Shown here: in pieces, positions 34,281 through 41,438 of the stretch
Layout of the letters: each line of letters starts with the position of its first letter
How positions within the stretch are numbered: the first letter of the stretch is position 1
Assembly: GCF_014876185.1 (NCBI RefSeq)
Contig: NZ_JADALJ010000001.1
Span: 3,143,501-3,207,500 of the forward strand
Origin: Rufibacter sp. LB8
GTDB taxonomy: Bacteria > Bacteroidota > Bacteroidia > Cytophagales > Hymenobacteraceae
Length of the DNA stretch: 64,000 bases
Direction: 5' to 3'
Notes under the pieces: model-generated
What the model saw: the letters and a program-made list of their open reading frames with translations, nothing else
Told to the model about the DNA's origin: nothing
The model's database searches: none
Translations under genes and position numbers: made by a program

Positions 34281-36602
34281 ATGCAATTTTTTTACATCCG
34301 TTTCCTTTTTACTGTGCTGTTGCTAACCGCTACGCTTTCCAGGGCTAGCGCCCAAAAAGTGGGTCTGGTGCTGAGCGGTGGCGGCGCCAAGGGGCTGGCC
34401 CACGTGGGCGTGCTCAAGGTGCTGGAGAAAAACAACATTCCCATTGACTACATTGTGGGCACCAGCATGGGTTCTGTGATTGGTGCGCTCTACGCGGCCG
34501 GGTATTCGCCGGCTGACATTGAGGAGCTGGTGCTTTCGCCCAAGTTCCAGTACTGGGTGTCTGGCCGGCAGCTGGAAGACCGGGCGTTCAACTATTTCAA
34601 CATAGACCCCTCGCCGGCTACGCTGCGCCTGCCCCTGAGCCTGAAAGGCAACCTCAAATTTAACACCACCTCCAGCGGCCTGATCAATGACGTGAACCTG
34701 AACTACGCGCTGGCTTCTACGCTGGCGGCGGGCGGGGCCATTGCCGCCTATGATTTTAACAAGCTGTTTGTGCCCTTCCGGAGTTTGACCGCCGAAATTT
34801 TCACGCGCCAGCAGATCATCCAGCGCAGCGGCTCCCTGGCAGAGGCCGTCCGGAACTCCATGGCGGTGCCTTTGGCGTTCAGGCCCATCAGGCAGGCAGA
34901 CGGCCGTTATCTGTTTGACGGCGGCCTGTTCAACAACTTCCCCACAGACGTCATGAAATCTGAGTTCAAGCCAGACGTGATCATTGGCGTGAACGTGGGC
35001 GATGTCTCCTATAAAAAATACCCGCATGAGAAAGACGATGAACTGCTGGGCACCTCATTGGTTTTCCTGAGCTTTGACGTGGCCGACACGCTGGCCGTGG
35101 GCCCCAACGGTGTCTTAATTCAGCCCGACCTGGATGGCTACGGCACCACAGACTTCGCGCGAGTGAAAGAACTGATAGACCTGGGCGTGAAAGCCGCCGA
35201 AGATCGTTTGCCGCTCATGAAACAGCGCATTGCCCGCCAGGTTGACTCTGTGAGCCTGCGCGCCCGCCGTGACAAGTTTCAGGAGAAAGCCCCGCCGCCA
35301 CGTTTTGCCTCGGTAAGCGTGCAAGGGTTAAAAGACAACCAGAAAGATTACGTGGCCAAGTTCTTCCGGCGCTCCAACGGGAAAAACTATTCCATAGATG
35401 ACATTGAGGAAGGCTATTACCGGTTGGCGGCCAATGACTTTTTCAGGGGCATTTACCCCCGTATAAAATATGACAGCGCGGCCGGCGGCTACGCCCTCAA
35501 CATTGACGCCCGGCAAAGCCACAACGCCACCGCTGAGATTGGCGCTGTATTCGGCACGCGGCCGGTAGATAACCTGTTTTTGGGTCTGGAGTACCGGTAC
35601 CTCAACCGGCTGCTGTACACGGTGGCGGCCAACGCTAATATAGGTAGATTTTACACGGGCGGCCAGTTTGGGTTCAGGGTGAATGTGCAGGGGCGGCTTC
35701 CGTTTTACGTGGAACCTTCTGTTATGTACCAATCGCTTAATTACCTAGATGCCGGCGGTTTTCTGGACCAGGACGCCACCAGCACCCAGCTGCGTCAGCG
35801 CGATTTTAAGGTAGGTTTCCAGACGGGCATCAGCCATAATTTCAGGAGCCGGATTGTGCTGGAAGGTGTTTGGTTCTCCAATGAAGACCAGTACGCCAAC
35901 AGCAGCAACGTGTCTTCTGATGATGTGCTGGATGAAACCGATTTCTCTGGCTACACGGCTGCCCTTAGGTTTGAACGCAATTCTTTGAACCGCAAAATGT
36001 ACTCCACCAAAGGGCACCGGGCCACGCTGGGCGTGCGCGGCGTGTCTGGGCAGGAGCTTTACCGGCCGGGCACCACTTCCCTGAACCCAGAATCCAGAAC
36101 CGAAGACCACCAATGGCTCCAGTTTTCGGCTACGTATGAAGGCTATTACCCGTCTGCCAATGACAAGCGCAGCTGGGGCTATTTCATAGAAGGCGTTTTG
36201 AGCACGCAGGGCGCTTTCTCTAATTACCGGTCCTCGTTGACCACCGCGCCGGTGTTTGCGCCGCTGCCAGACTCCCGCACCCTGTTCCTGGACAATTACC
36301 GGGCCTCCAGGTACGGCGCCCTGGGCTTGCGGTTCTCGCAGAACCTGTTCACCAAGTTTGAATGGCGCACTGAAGCCTTCACCCACATCATCCATCAGCC
36401 ATTGAAAGAAAACGCAATGCAGCTTGGCATAAAAGAGAAAGGCTTCTCAAGGCCGTTTGTGACCGCCAGTTCTGGCCTTATCTTCAACTCGCCCATTGGT
36501 CCGGCCGCTTTGCACGTGATTCATTATGATAATGACGCCCACCGCTGGGCCGTGTTTGGGCACCTGGGCTTTCTGCTGTTCCGCAACCGCACGCTGCAAT
36601 AG
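34281..36602 (+). CDS. Patatin-like phospholipase with C-terminal BamA-type barrel
   Basis: 773 residues from the ATG at 34281, which opens a signal peptide (MQFFYIRFLFTVLLLTATLS, cleaved after RASA); the ATG at 34191 would bury it. The patatin domain (residues ~25-300) has the oxyanion loop GGGAKGLAHVGVLKVLE, the nucleophile elbow GTSMGS and the catalytic Asp in DGGLFNNFP. A POTRA-like segment follows (~300-400), then a ~370-residue outer-membrane beta-barrel ending VFGHLGFLLFRNRTLQ. The layout is that of type Vd autotransporter-like PlpD proteins, which place a lipase at the outer membrane. Substrate unknown. Confidence 0.92.
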   Translation: MQFFYIRFLFTVLLLTATLSRASAQKVGLVLSGGGAKGLAHVGVLKVLEKNNIPIDYIVGTSMGSVIGALYAAGYSPADIEELVLSPKFQYWVSGRQLEDRAFNYFNIDPSPATLRLPLSLKGNLKFNTTSSGLINDVNLNYALASTLAAGGAIAAYDFNKLFVPFRSLTAEIFTRQQIIQRSGSLAEAVRNSMAVPLAFRPIRQADGRYLFDGGLFNNFPTDVMKSEFKPDVIIGVNVGDVSYKKYPHEKDDELLGTSLVFLSFDVADTLAVGPNGVLIQPDLDGYGTTDFARVKELIDLGVKAAEDRLPLMKQRIARQVDSVSLRARRDKFQEKAPPPRFASVSVQGLKDNQKDYVAKFFRRSNGKNYSIDDIEEGYYRLAANDFFRGIYPRIKYDSAAGGYALNIDARQSHNATAEIGAVFGTRPVDNLFLGLEYRYLNRLLYTVAANANIGRFYTGGQFGFRVNVQGRLPFYVEPSVMYQSLNYLDAGGFLDQDATSTQLRQRDFKVGFQTGISHNFRSRIVLEGVWFSNEDQYANSSNVSSDDVLDETDFSGYTAALRFERNSLNRKMYSTKGHRATLGVRGVSGQELYRPGTTSLNPESRTEDHQWLQFSATYEGYYPSANDKRSWGYFIEGVLSTQGAFSNYRSSLTTAPVFAPLPDSRTLFLDNYRASRYGALGLRFSQNLFTKFEWRTEAFTHIIHQPLKENAMQLGIKEKGFSRPFVTASSGLIFNSPIGPAALHVIHYDNDAHRWAVFGHLGFLLFRNRTLQ

Positions 36603-36621
36603 CCAACCTTGTTAAAAGCCG

Positions 36622-36676
36622 AACTCCCGTTTTGGGGCTCATTTTCAGAAATGAGCCCCAAAACGGGAGTTTTTTA
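36622..36676 (+). terminator. Hairpin element acting as intrinsic terminator
   Basis: The 23-bp arms are perfect complements (the hairpin element extended by AACTC/GAGTT) around TCAG and run straight into T(6). It lies 20 bp after the patatin stop. The inner arm has GGGGCTC where the common form has CGGGCTC, and the other arm carries GAGCCCC, a compensating change. Confidence 0.93.
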
Positions 36677-36904
36677 TGGAAATCAATGCTGCTTTACAAA
36701 ACCTGCGCTACGTAGTATTCGGTTTTCAGCGCATTTCCTGAAACAAGGCCCAAAGTATCTTCTGGTGTGGCTGTTAATTAAAAGGAAAATAAAAGAACGG
36801 CAGGGTTTCCTATGGCTTCGCCATTGGGACAGGAAGAGGCCTGCCGCTCTTTAAGCTGCTCTGGGCAAGGGAATATACCCAGAGGAAGAAAGCTCTACTG
36901 GAAT

Positions 36905-36944
36905 GCGTTTTCGGGCTCATTTCTGGAAACGGAGCCGAAAACGG
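36905..36944. repeat. Hairpin element
   Basis: GCGTTTTCGGGCTCATTT and AAACGGAGCCGAAAACGG around CTGG; three bases from the stop codon of the DUF2807 gene. Confidence 0.9.
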
Positions 36945-36947
36945 GAA

Positions 36948-37664
36948 TTAGCCGCGGCGCTTCACGCCGCCGCTGCCAGACACGCGGCTGTTCACGCTGG
37001 GCGAACCGTCATAAGAAACCCGGCCGCTGCCGCTGATGCTGGTCTTTAAAGTGGACTTGGCGTTTACCTCACAGTTACCGGAGCCTGAAATGCTCACTTT
37101 GGTATTGTCTGTGGCGAAGGAATAGCCGCGCAAAGACCCGGACCCGCTCACCGACACGGTGCTTTCCTTGCCTTCGCCGGTGAGTTCAATGCTGCCGGAG
37201 CCCGAGATGCGGCTGCTCACTTTCTCTACTTTGGCAGAAACCTCAATCTTGCCTGAACCGCTCACCGCCAGATCCAACGACTCACCTTTGAATGTGTCTT
37301 CACTGGTGATTTTGCCGGAACCGCTCACGGCCAGGGCTTCTATCTTAGGCACGGTGATGTAGATGGTCACGCGCTCCCTGTTGTTCCAGCTCATGTTCCA
37401 GTTGCCTTCTTTGGTTCTGATACGCAACTGCCCGTCTTTCACCTCGGTTACCAGTTCGGCCAATAAATCAGAATCGCCTTGTAGGCGGAGGCTTTGAGTG
37501 CCGCCCTGGCGCAAAATGAGGGTGGCGGGGTAACCCAAGCCTATTTTGGTGAAACTGTCTACACGGCGGGTTTCTTCTGCCACACGTTTGGCAGAGACAA
37601 AAGAAGACAACGAGATGGCCAACACCACCAAAGACAACAGGGAGAAGATAGAACGGTTTTTCAT
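36948..37664 (-). CDS. Head GIN domain protein (DUF2807), exported
   Basis: 238 residues with a signal peptide (MKNRSIFSLLSLVVLAISLS). The mature part is a single DUF2807 beta-solenoid with the repeating SGSGxI pattern (AVSGSGKITSED, AVSGSGKIEVSAK, ISGSGSIELTGEG, VSGSGSLRGYSF, ISGSGNCEVNAKS, ISGSGRVSYDGS, VSGSGGVKRRG). The family is common in Bacteroidota, located in the periplasm or at the surface; its function is not established, though a structural or sensory role has been suggested. It is convergent with the patatin gene. Confidence 0.92.
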   Translation of the reverse strand: MKNRSIFSLLSLVVLAISLSSFVSAKRVAEETRRVDSFTKIGLGYPATLILRQGGTQSLRLQGDSDLLAELVTEVKDGQLRIRTKEGNWNMSWNNRERVTIYITVPKIEALAVSGSGKITSEDTFKGESLDLAVSGSGKIEVSAKVEKVSSRISGSGSIELTGEGKESTVSVSGSGSLRGYSFATDNTKVSISGSGNCEVNAKSTLKTSISGSGRVSYDGSPSVNSRVSGSGGVKRRG

Positions 37665-37816
37665 GGCTTTATCTGTTACGGTTCATGCTAAAGATGTAAA
37701 ACCACGCCTGAAGGTTGCTTGTACTTTCTAAATTTTTTAAGAAATTTTAAAAGCCCCCTTATTTTAAGCCGAAATCTGCCATTGCCCTAGTTGCTTTACG
37801 GCGCACGGTGATTTTT

Positions 37817-37856
37817 CCGTTTTCGGCCCCATTTCTGGAAATGAAGCCAAAAACGG
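37817..37856. repeat. Hairpin element
   Basis: CCGTTTTCGGCCCCATTT and AAATGAAGCCAAAAACGG around CTGG. Confidence 0.92.
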
Positions 37857-37965
37857 ATTTTATAAGGTGGCCGCTTTACTGTTAGAAATATTGGTGGAAT
37901 TGGTGATGTCCGCAAAAATTCGTCTTGACAAAAATTAACCGTTTACCTGCACCAGGGTATGACAT

Positions 37966-37994
37966 AAAAAAGGCTGCCTTTTTGGGGCAGCCTT
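37966..37994 (-). terminator. Intrinsic terminator of the fasciclin gene
   Basis: AAGGCTGCC pairs with GGCAGCCTT around a 7-nt loop; six T follow on the minus strand. Confidence 0.88.
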
Positions 37995-38020
37995 CACATT
38001 CACAAGAAGTTAAGTAGTAT

Positions 38021-38533
38021 TTACAAGGTAGTGGCCGTCAATTGAAAAGCACCTTTTAACTGATGGATGACGCCGTTGGCGAAGAGTTGGTCTTCTTGCT
38101 GCAGCCGCACGCCGGCCACAATGGTAGCGCCTTTTTTCTTGCAGATCCGGAGTTTACTGCCGTCAATGGTTTTCAGGTCAGAGCCGTCGCGCAGGTCAGC
38201 GGTGGTGAGCGCGCCAGCTATAATGTGTTTGGAAAAAAAGCTTCTGAGTTTGTCTGGGGCAGCGTCTTGGTAAGCGGTGAGGGCCTGCGCAGACGGTACA
38301 AAGAACGTGTACGTGTCTCCGCTAGAGAGCAACGGCATCAGTCCGGCTTTGGTCACCAGGTCTAGTAAAAGTTGTTGGTTGTTGGCGGCCAACCCTTCGC
38401 CCATGCTCATGCGGGCGGTTTTAGAAGTGGTAGCTGCGCCCGCCGCCAGAAAAGACTGCGCCTGCATCATGAAGGGCAACCATAGCATCACAGCTAAAGC
38501 TACAATAATCTTGATATAGTTAAATTTGCGCAT
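38021..38533 (-). CDS. Fasciclin (FAS1) domain protein, exported
   Basis: 170 residues from the ATG at 38533; AAAGGAG lies eight bases upstream, an unusually good Shine-Dalgarno for this organism, and the product opens with a signal peptide (MRKFNYIKIIVALAVMLWLP, cleaved after QAQ). The earlier ATG at 38566 is therefore rejected. One FAS1 domain fills residues ~50-165, with the typical LLSSGDTYTFFVPSAQALTA (H1-type) and FANGVIHQLKGAF (H2-type) segments. FAS1 proteins are adhesion-type extracellular or periplasmic proteins. A dyad (CCGTATA-N6-TATACGG) sits just upstream. Confidence 0.88.
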   Translation of the reverse strand: MRKFNYIKIIVALAVMLWLPFMMQAQSFLAAGAATTSKTARMSMGEGLAANNQQLLLDLVTKAGLMPLLSSGDTYTFFVPSAQALTAYQDAAPDKLRSFFSKHIIAGALTTADLRDGSDLKTIDGSKLRICKKKGATIVAGVRLQQEDQLFANGVIHQLKGAFQLTATTL

Positions 38534-38555
38534 TTTCTTTTCTCCTTTCATCAGC

Positions 38556-38575
38556 CCGTATAACACCGTATACGG
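38556..38575. promoter_or_regulatory. Operator-like dyad upstream of the fasciclin gene
   Basis: CCGTATA and TATACGG, 7-bp perfect half-sites with a 6-nt spacer, 23 bp upstream of the start codon. Confidence 0.4.
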
Positions 38576-38626
38576 ACAATATAGAAAAAAGATAGAAAAC
38601 GCTATATATCTTAAAGTACAAATTTT

Positions 38627-39259
38627 TTATCCGAACAAAGAACCCTTTATTTGCTCAAAGAAACCCGGTAAAATCTGCGGCACCAGCAAAATAGCCAGCA
38701 CAAACCCGAAGGCCGCGCCGTAAAAGTGCGCGCTGTGGTTCACACCGTCTGTGCCCTTCTTGCCCATATAATAGGAATACGCCAGATAAAGGAAACCAAA
38801 CACGTAGCCTTTGATGGGTAGCGGAATGGGGAAAATGATCATATCGCCCAGCGGGTGAAAATAAATACTGGCGAACAAAATTGCCGCCACTCCGCCAGAA
38901 GCACCCAGGGAATAATAGTTATGGTCTTGCCTGTGCTTGAAATAAGTGGGAATGTCTGACACAATGATGGCCCCCAGATACAGCAGCAGGAAAAACGCAA
39001 TGCCCAACCCCGGCCCGTACAGCTGAATCAACACGCCTTCCACCAACTGCCCGAAGGAGTAGAACACAAACATATTGAAGAACAGGTGCATGAAATCTGC
39101 GTGCAGAAACCCCGAGGTCAAGAAGCGCCAATATTCATTGTTCTGCGCCACGCTCACGGGGTGGTGTACCCAATTCTCCATCAGGTTTTTGTTCTGCCAG
39201 GCATAGATAGAGGCACCAACGGTAAGAATAATCAGGAGAAGCGTGATACTAATGGGCAT
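38627..39259 (-). CDS. Rhomboid family intramembrane serine protease
   Basis: 210 residues with six membrane helices. The catalytic serine is in SLGASGGVAAILFASIY (GxSG) and the partner histidine is in GVNHSAHFYGAAFGFVLAIL. The first loop motif WRFLTSGFLHADFMHLFFNM (with the conserved H-x-x-x-N) matches the family. Rhomboids cleave membrane proteins within the bilayer; the substrate cannot be told. No dedicated partner is nearby. Confidence 0.95.
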   Translation of the reverse strand: MPISITLLLIILTVGASIYAWQNKNLMENWVHHPVSVAQNNEYWRFLTSGFLHADFMHLFFNMFVFYSFGQLVEGVLIQLYGPGLGIAFFLLLYLGAIIVSDIPTYFKHRQDHNYYSLGASGGVAAILFASIYFHPLGDMIIFPIPLPIKGYVFGFLYLAYSYYMGKKGTDGVNHSAHFYGAAFGFVLAILLVPQILPGFFEQIKGSLFG

Positions 39260-39339
39260 AGGGAATAAAGTTTGAGCGGGCTAAGATAGCAGACTTATAA
39301 GAATGGAATCAGGGTGCTAATGGTTCTTACTGGCTTGTA

Positions 39340-40008
39340 TTAATTGAAATTCAATTTATTACCGGTAAGGTAAGTTGGCAGGTCTTTAAAAACCTTAACA
39401 TCACTCTCTACTTCCAGCTGGCACTTTCTTTTAGTAATATCCTTACCTGCTTCATCTGTCATTTTATAAGTACTATCAATCATAGTGAAGGAAGGTGAGT
39501 ATATCTGAATTATTTTCTCTCTAGTTACACCTTCTAAATATTCATCATTTGGGCAAGATGTGTTAAATGCACTTACCTCCTTCTCAAATGCGAAAGTTTT
39601 ACCTTCTGCCGTAAAGTAGTGACTAAACATCATGTCCCAATCACCGCTTTCACTAAATGGCATCTCTGAAACTCGTACAAGGCGCCCTTGATTGTCAAAA
39701 AGCAGATTGAATGTACTTTCTATTTCTTCGGGCCAATTATTGAAAACTTGGACAAACCCACGTGAAGGCAGTTTAACCCAAACTTGAAATTGCTTACGGC
39801 TCAGCGTAAGGATGGTATCTTGTAATTCAAGCTGGAAGATTGAATCTATGGTGGCCTTTTTCTGAACCAATGAGTTTTTTAAACCTGATGGATATGTGGT
39901 GACTTCCGCTTCAACTACTGGCTGTGTATTATCATTTGAATCGTCTTGTTTTGGAGCACAGGCATAGATGGTAAACAAGAGGAAAAGTAAAATTGAAATT
40001 TTTTTCAT
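39340..40008 (-). CDS. Hypothetical lipoprotein
   Basis: 222 residues. The N-terminus MKKISILLFLLFTIYACAPK is a lipoprotein signal with a cysteine at residue 17, followed by a low-complexity acidic linker (QDDSNDNTQPVVEAEV). The rest is a soluble beta-rich domain of no recognised family (KQFQVWVKLPSRGFVQVFNN, WDMMFSHYFTAEGKTFAFEK). Its AT-rich DNA contrasts with the neighbouring rhomboid and polyprenyl synthase genes, which suggests transfer or fast evolution. Confidence 0.7.
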   Translation of the reverse strand: MKKISILLFLLFTIYACAPKQDDSNDNTQPVVEAEVTTYPSGLKNSLVQKKATIDSIFQLELQDTILTLSRKQFQVWVKLPSRGFVQVFNNWPEEIESTFNLLFDNQGRLVRVSEMPFSESGDWDMMFSHYFTAEGKTFAFEKEVSAFNTSCPNDEYLEGVTREKIIQIYSPSFTMIDSTYKMTDEAGKDITKRKCQLEVESDVKVFKDLPTYLTGNKLNFN

Positions 40009-40058
40009 TACAGCAAAGCAAGATACATCAAGTACATTCTCAACTTATATCGCTACAA

Positions 40059-41033
40059 TCAACTATCCCTTTCTATCAGTTGGGTGGCCAGAACTCTGAG
40101 CAACTCTTTCTTGCTATTAAGGGCATTGACCTGGTTGAGGTGTTGCATGCCCCGCTGGAAATAGTGGTTGATCTGGCTCTGGGTCACGTGCTGAATGTCA
40201 AGACCGTTGTAAATGTCTTTGATGGCCTGTACTTTCTCCTGTTCCTGGGTGGCGTCTGTCTGCCCTTGCCACTTGAGCAGTTCTTGTTTTTGGGTGGCCG
40301 ATGATTTTTCCAGCGCGGTCAGCAGCAGGTAGGTTTTCTTGTCAGAGACAATGTCGCCGCCCACGCGTTTGCCAAATTTGGCCTGGTCGCCGTACACGTC
40401 TAATAAATCATCGCGCAGCTGGAAGGCAATGCCCATGTGAATCCCGAATTCCTTTAAATGCAGCGCATCTTCTTCTGAGGCATTGTTGATACGGGCACCC
40501 AATTCCAGACTGAAGCCCAGCAACACCGCGGTTTTGAGCGTGATCATGTTGATATATTCATCAATGGTCACGTCTTGGCGCGTCTCAAACTCCATGTCCA
40601 GCTGTTGGCCTTCGCAAACCTGGGCGGCGCAGGTGCTGAACAGTTGTAGAATCTGGGCTAATTTTTCAGGCTCCACCCCCAGGAAGAATTCATAGGCGCG
40701 CACCAGCATTACGTCACCACTCAAGATGGCGGTGTTGGTGTTCCATTTTTCATGCACGGTGGCCTTCCCGCGGCGGAGTGGGGCGTTGTCCATGATGTCA
40801 TCATGCATGAGCGTGAAGTTGTGGAAAACCTCTACGCCAATGGCTGGCATCAACGCTTTGTCCACGTTGTCATGGAACAAATTTGCGCCTAGCAAGGTGA
40901 GTAAAGGGCGCACGCGTTTACCGCCCAGTTCCATCATATACCTGATGGGAGCATATAATTCGTCTGGCGCTTTGCCATACGTAAGAGTGGAAAGCGTTTG
41001 GTTTATGCGCTCAGTAAAATGCGAAATATCCAC
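40059..41033 (-). CDS. Polyprenyl (farnesyl/geranylgeranyl-type) diphosphate synthase
   Basis: 324 residues from the GTG at 41033 (VDISHFTERINQTL); an ATG at 41078 would add 15 residues not usual in the family. The first aspartate-rich motif is LMHDDIMDNAPLRRGK with the typical GKATVHEKWN, and the second is QLRDDLLDVYGD. GGKRVRPLLTLLG is the conserved diphosphate-binding stretch. It condenses isopentenyl with allylic diphosphates for quinone, carotenoid or undecaprenyl precursors; chain length is not certain. A hairpin element and the MITE-like region lie upstream. Confidence 0.92.
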   Translation of the reverse strand: MDISHFTERINQTLSTLTYGKAPDELYAPIRYMMELGGKRVRPLLTLLGANLFHDNVDKALMPAIGVEVFHNFTLMHDDIMDNAPLRRGKATVHEKWNTNTAILSGDVMLVRAYEFFLGVEPEKLAQILQLFSTCAAQVCEGQQLDMEFETRQDVTIDEYINMITLKTAVLLGFSLELGARINNASEEDALHLKEFGIHMGIAFQLRDDLLDVYGDQAKFGKRVGGDIVSDKKTYLLLTALEKSSATQKQELLKWQGQTDATQEQEKVQAIKDIYNGLDIQHVTQSQINHYFQRGMQHLNQVNALNSKKELLRVLATQLIERDS

Positions 41034-41155
41034 AGGAAAAAGTATTAGTAAAACCCTATATACACGGCGGAAAGCCACAAAATAGAGGGAGATTTATCAA
41101 AGCTACTGTAAAATAAGCAAAGGCGCCGTTTTGTTTTGGAACAGGCATAAAATTC

Positions 41156-41195
41156 CCGTTTTAGAGCCCATTTCTGAAAATGAGCCCGAAAACGG
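41156..41195. repeat. Hairpin element, left neighbour of the second 160-bp element
   Basis: CCGTTTTAGAGCCCATTT and AAATGAGCCCGAAAACGG around CTGA, extended to AATTC...GAATT outside. Confidence 0.9.
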
Positions 41196-41215
41196 GAATT
41201 TCAATTTTGTCTAAA

Positions 41216-41376
41216 CCGTAGCGTCGTGGCACCGACACGACGTGGCTCCATGAAACAATAGCACCTCTTCACGCAACAGACCTAACTTCAGCAAAAGCTG
41301 CGGAAACAGGTTATTGCTTATTTGAGAAGTATCCTGCTGCGTAGAACCACAACGTGTCAGTGCCACGACGCTACAG
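41216..41376. mobile_element. 160-bp MITE-like element, copy 2
   Basis: Left end CCGTAGCGTCGTGGCACCG, right end (other strand) CTGTAGCGTCGTGGCACTG; both continue ACACG. Related over its length to 33867-34026 (shared CCATGAAAC.A.AGC.CCTC and TCCTGC). The element carries no reading frame. Confidence 0.75.
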
Positions 41377-41384
41377 GTGCAATT

Positions 41385-41424
41385 GCGTTTTCGGGCTCAT
41401 TTCCGAAAATGAGCCCGAAAACGC
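41385..41424. repeat. Hairpin element, perfect copy, right neighbour of the second 160-bp element
   Basis: GCGTTTTCGGGCTCATTT and AAATGAGCCCGAAAACGC around CCGA; all 18 pairs match, including the G-C outer pair where other copies have C-G. Confidence 0.95.
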
Positions 41425-41438
41425 CGATCCTCGGTCTA

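Larger units (their letters stand above)
36603..36947. other. Convergent intergenic region after the patatin gene
   Basis: 345 bp holding a terminator made from a hairpin element, a decayed hairpin copy at ~36719-36755, a nested stem at ~36793-36856 (AACGGCAGG with CCTGCCGCT, inner ATGGCTTCGCCAT) and a further hairpin element at 36905. Confidence 0.65.
37665..38020. other. Intergenic region between DUF2807 and fasciclin genes
   Basis: 356 bp. Near 37735 there is an AT-rich dyad (TAAATTTTTTAAGAAATTT), then a hairpin element and the fasciclin terminator. No gene is seen. Confidence 0.6.
41079..41438. other. Intergenic region between RNase R and polyprenyl synthase genes
   Basis: 360 bp made mainly of two hairpin elements around a 160-bp MITE-like element; the rest shows nothing. 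Confidence 0.8.

Noticed and set aside
34323-36395. Long minus-strand frames of 130-230 codons opposite the patatin gene
   Set aside because: The plus-strand gene has full catalytic motifs and a barrel; the opposite frames are rich in His, Arg and Gln, as expected of antisense shadows in GC-rich DNA.
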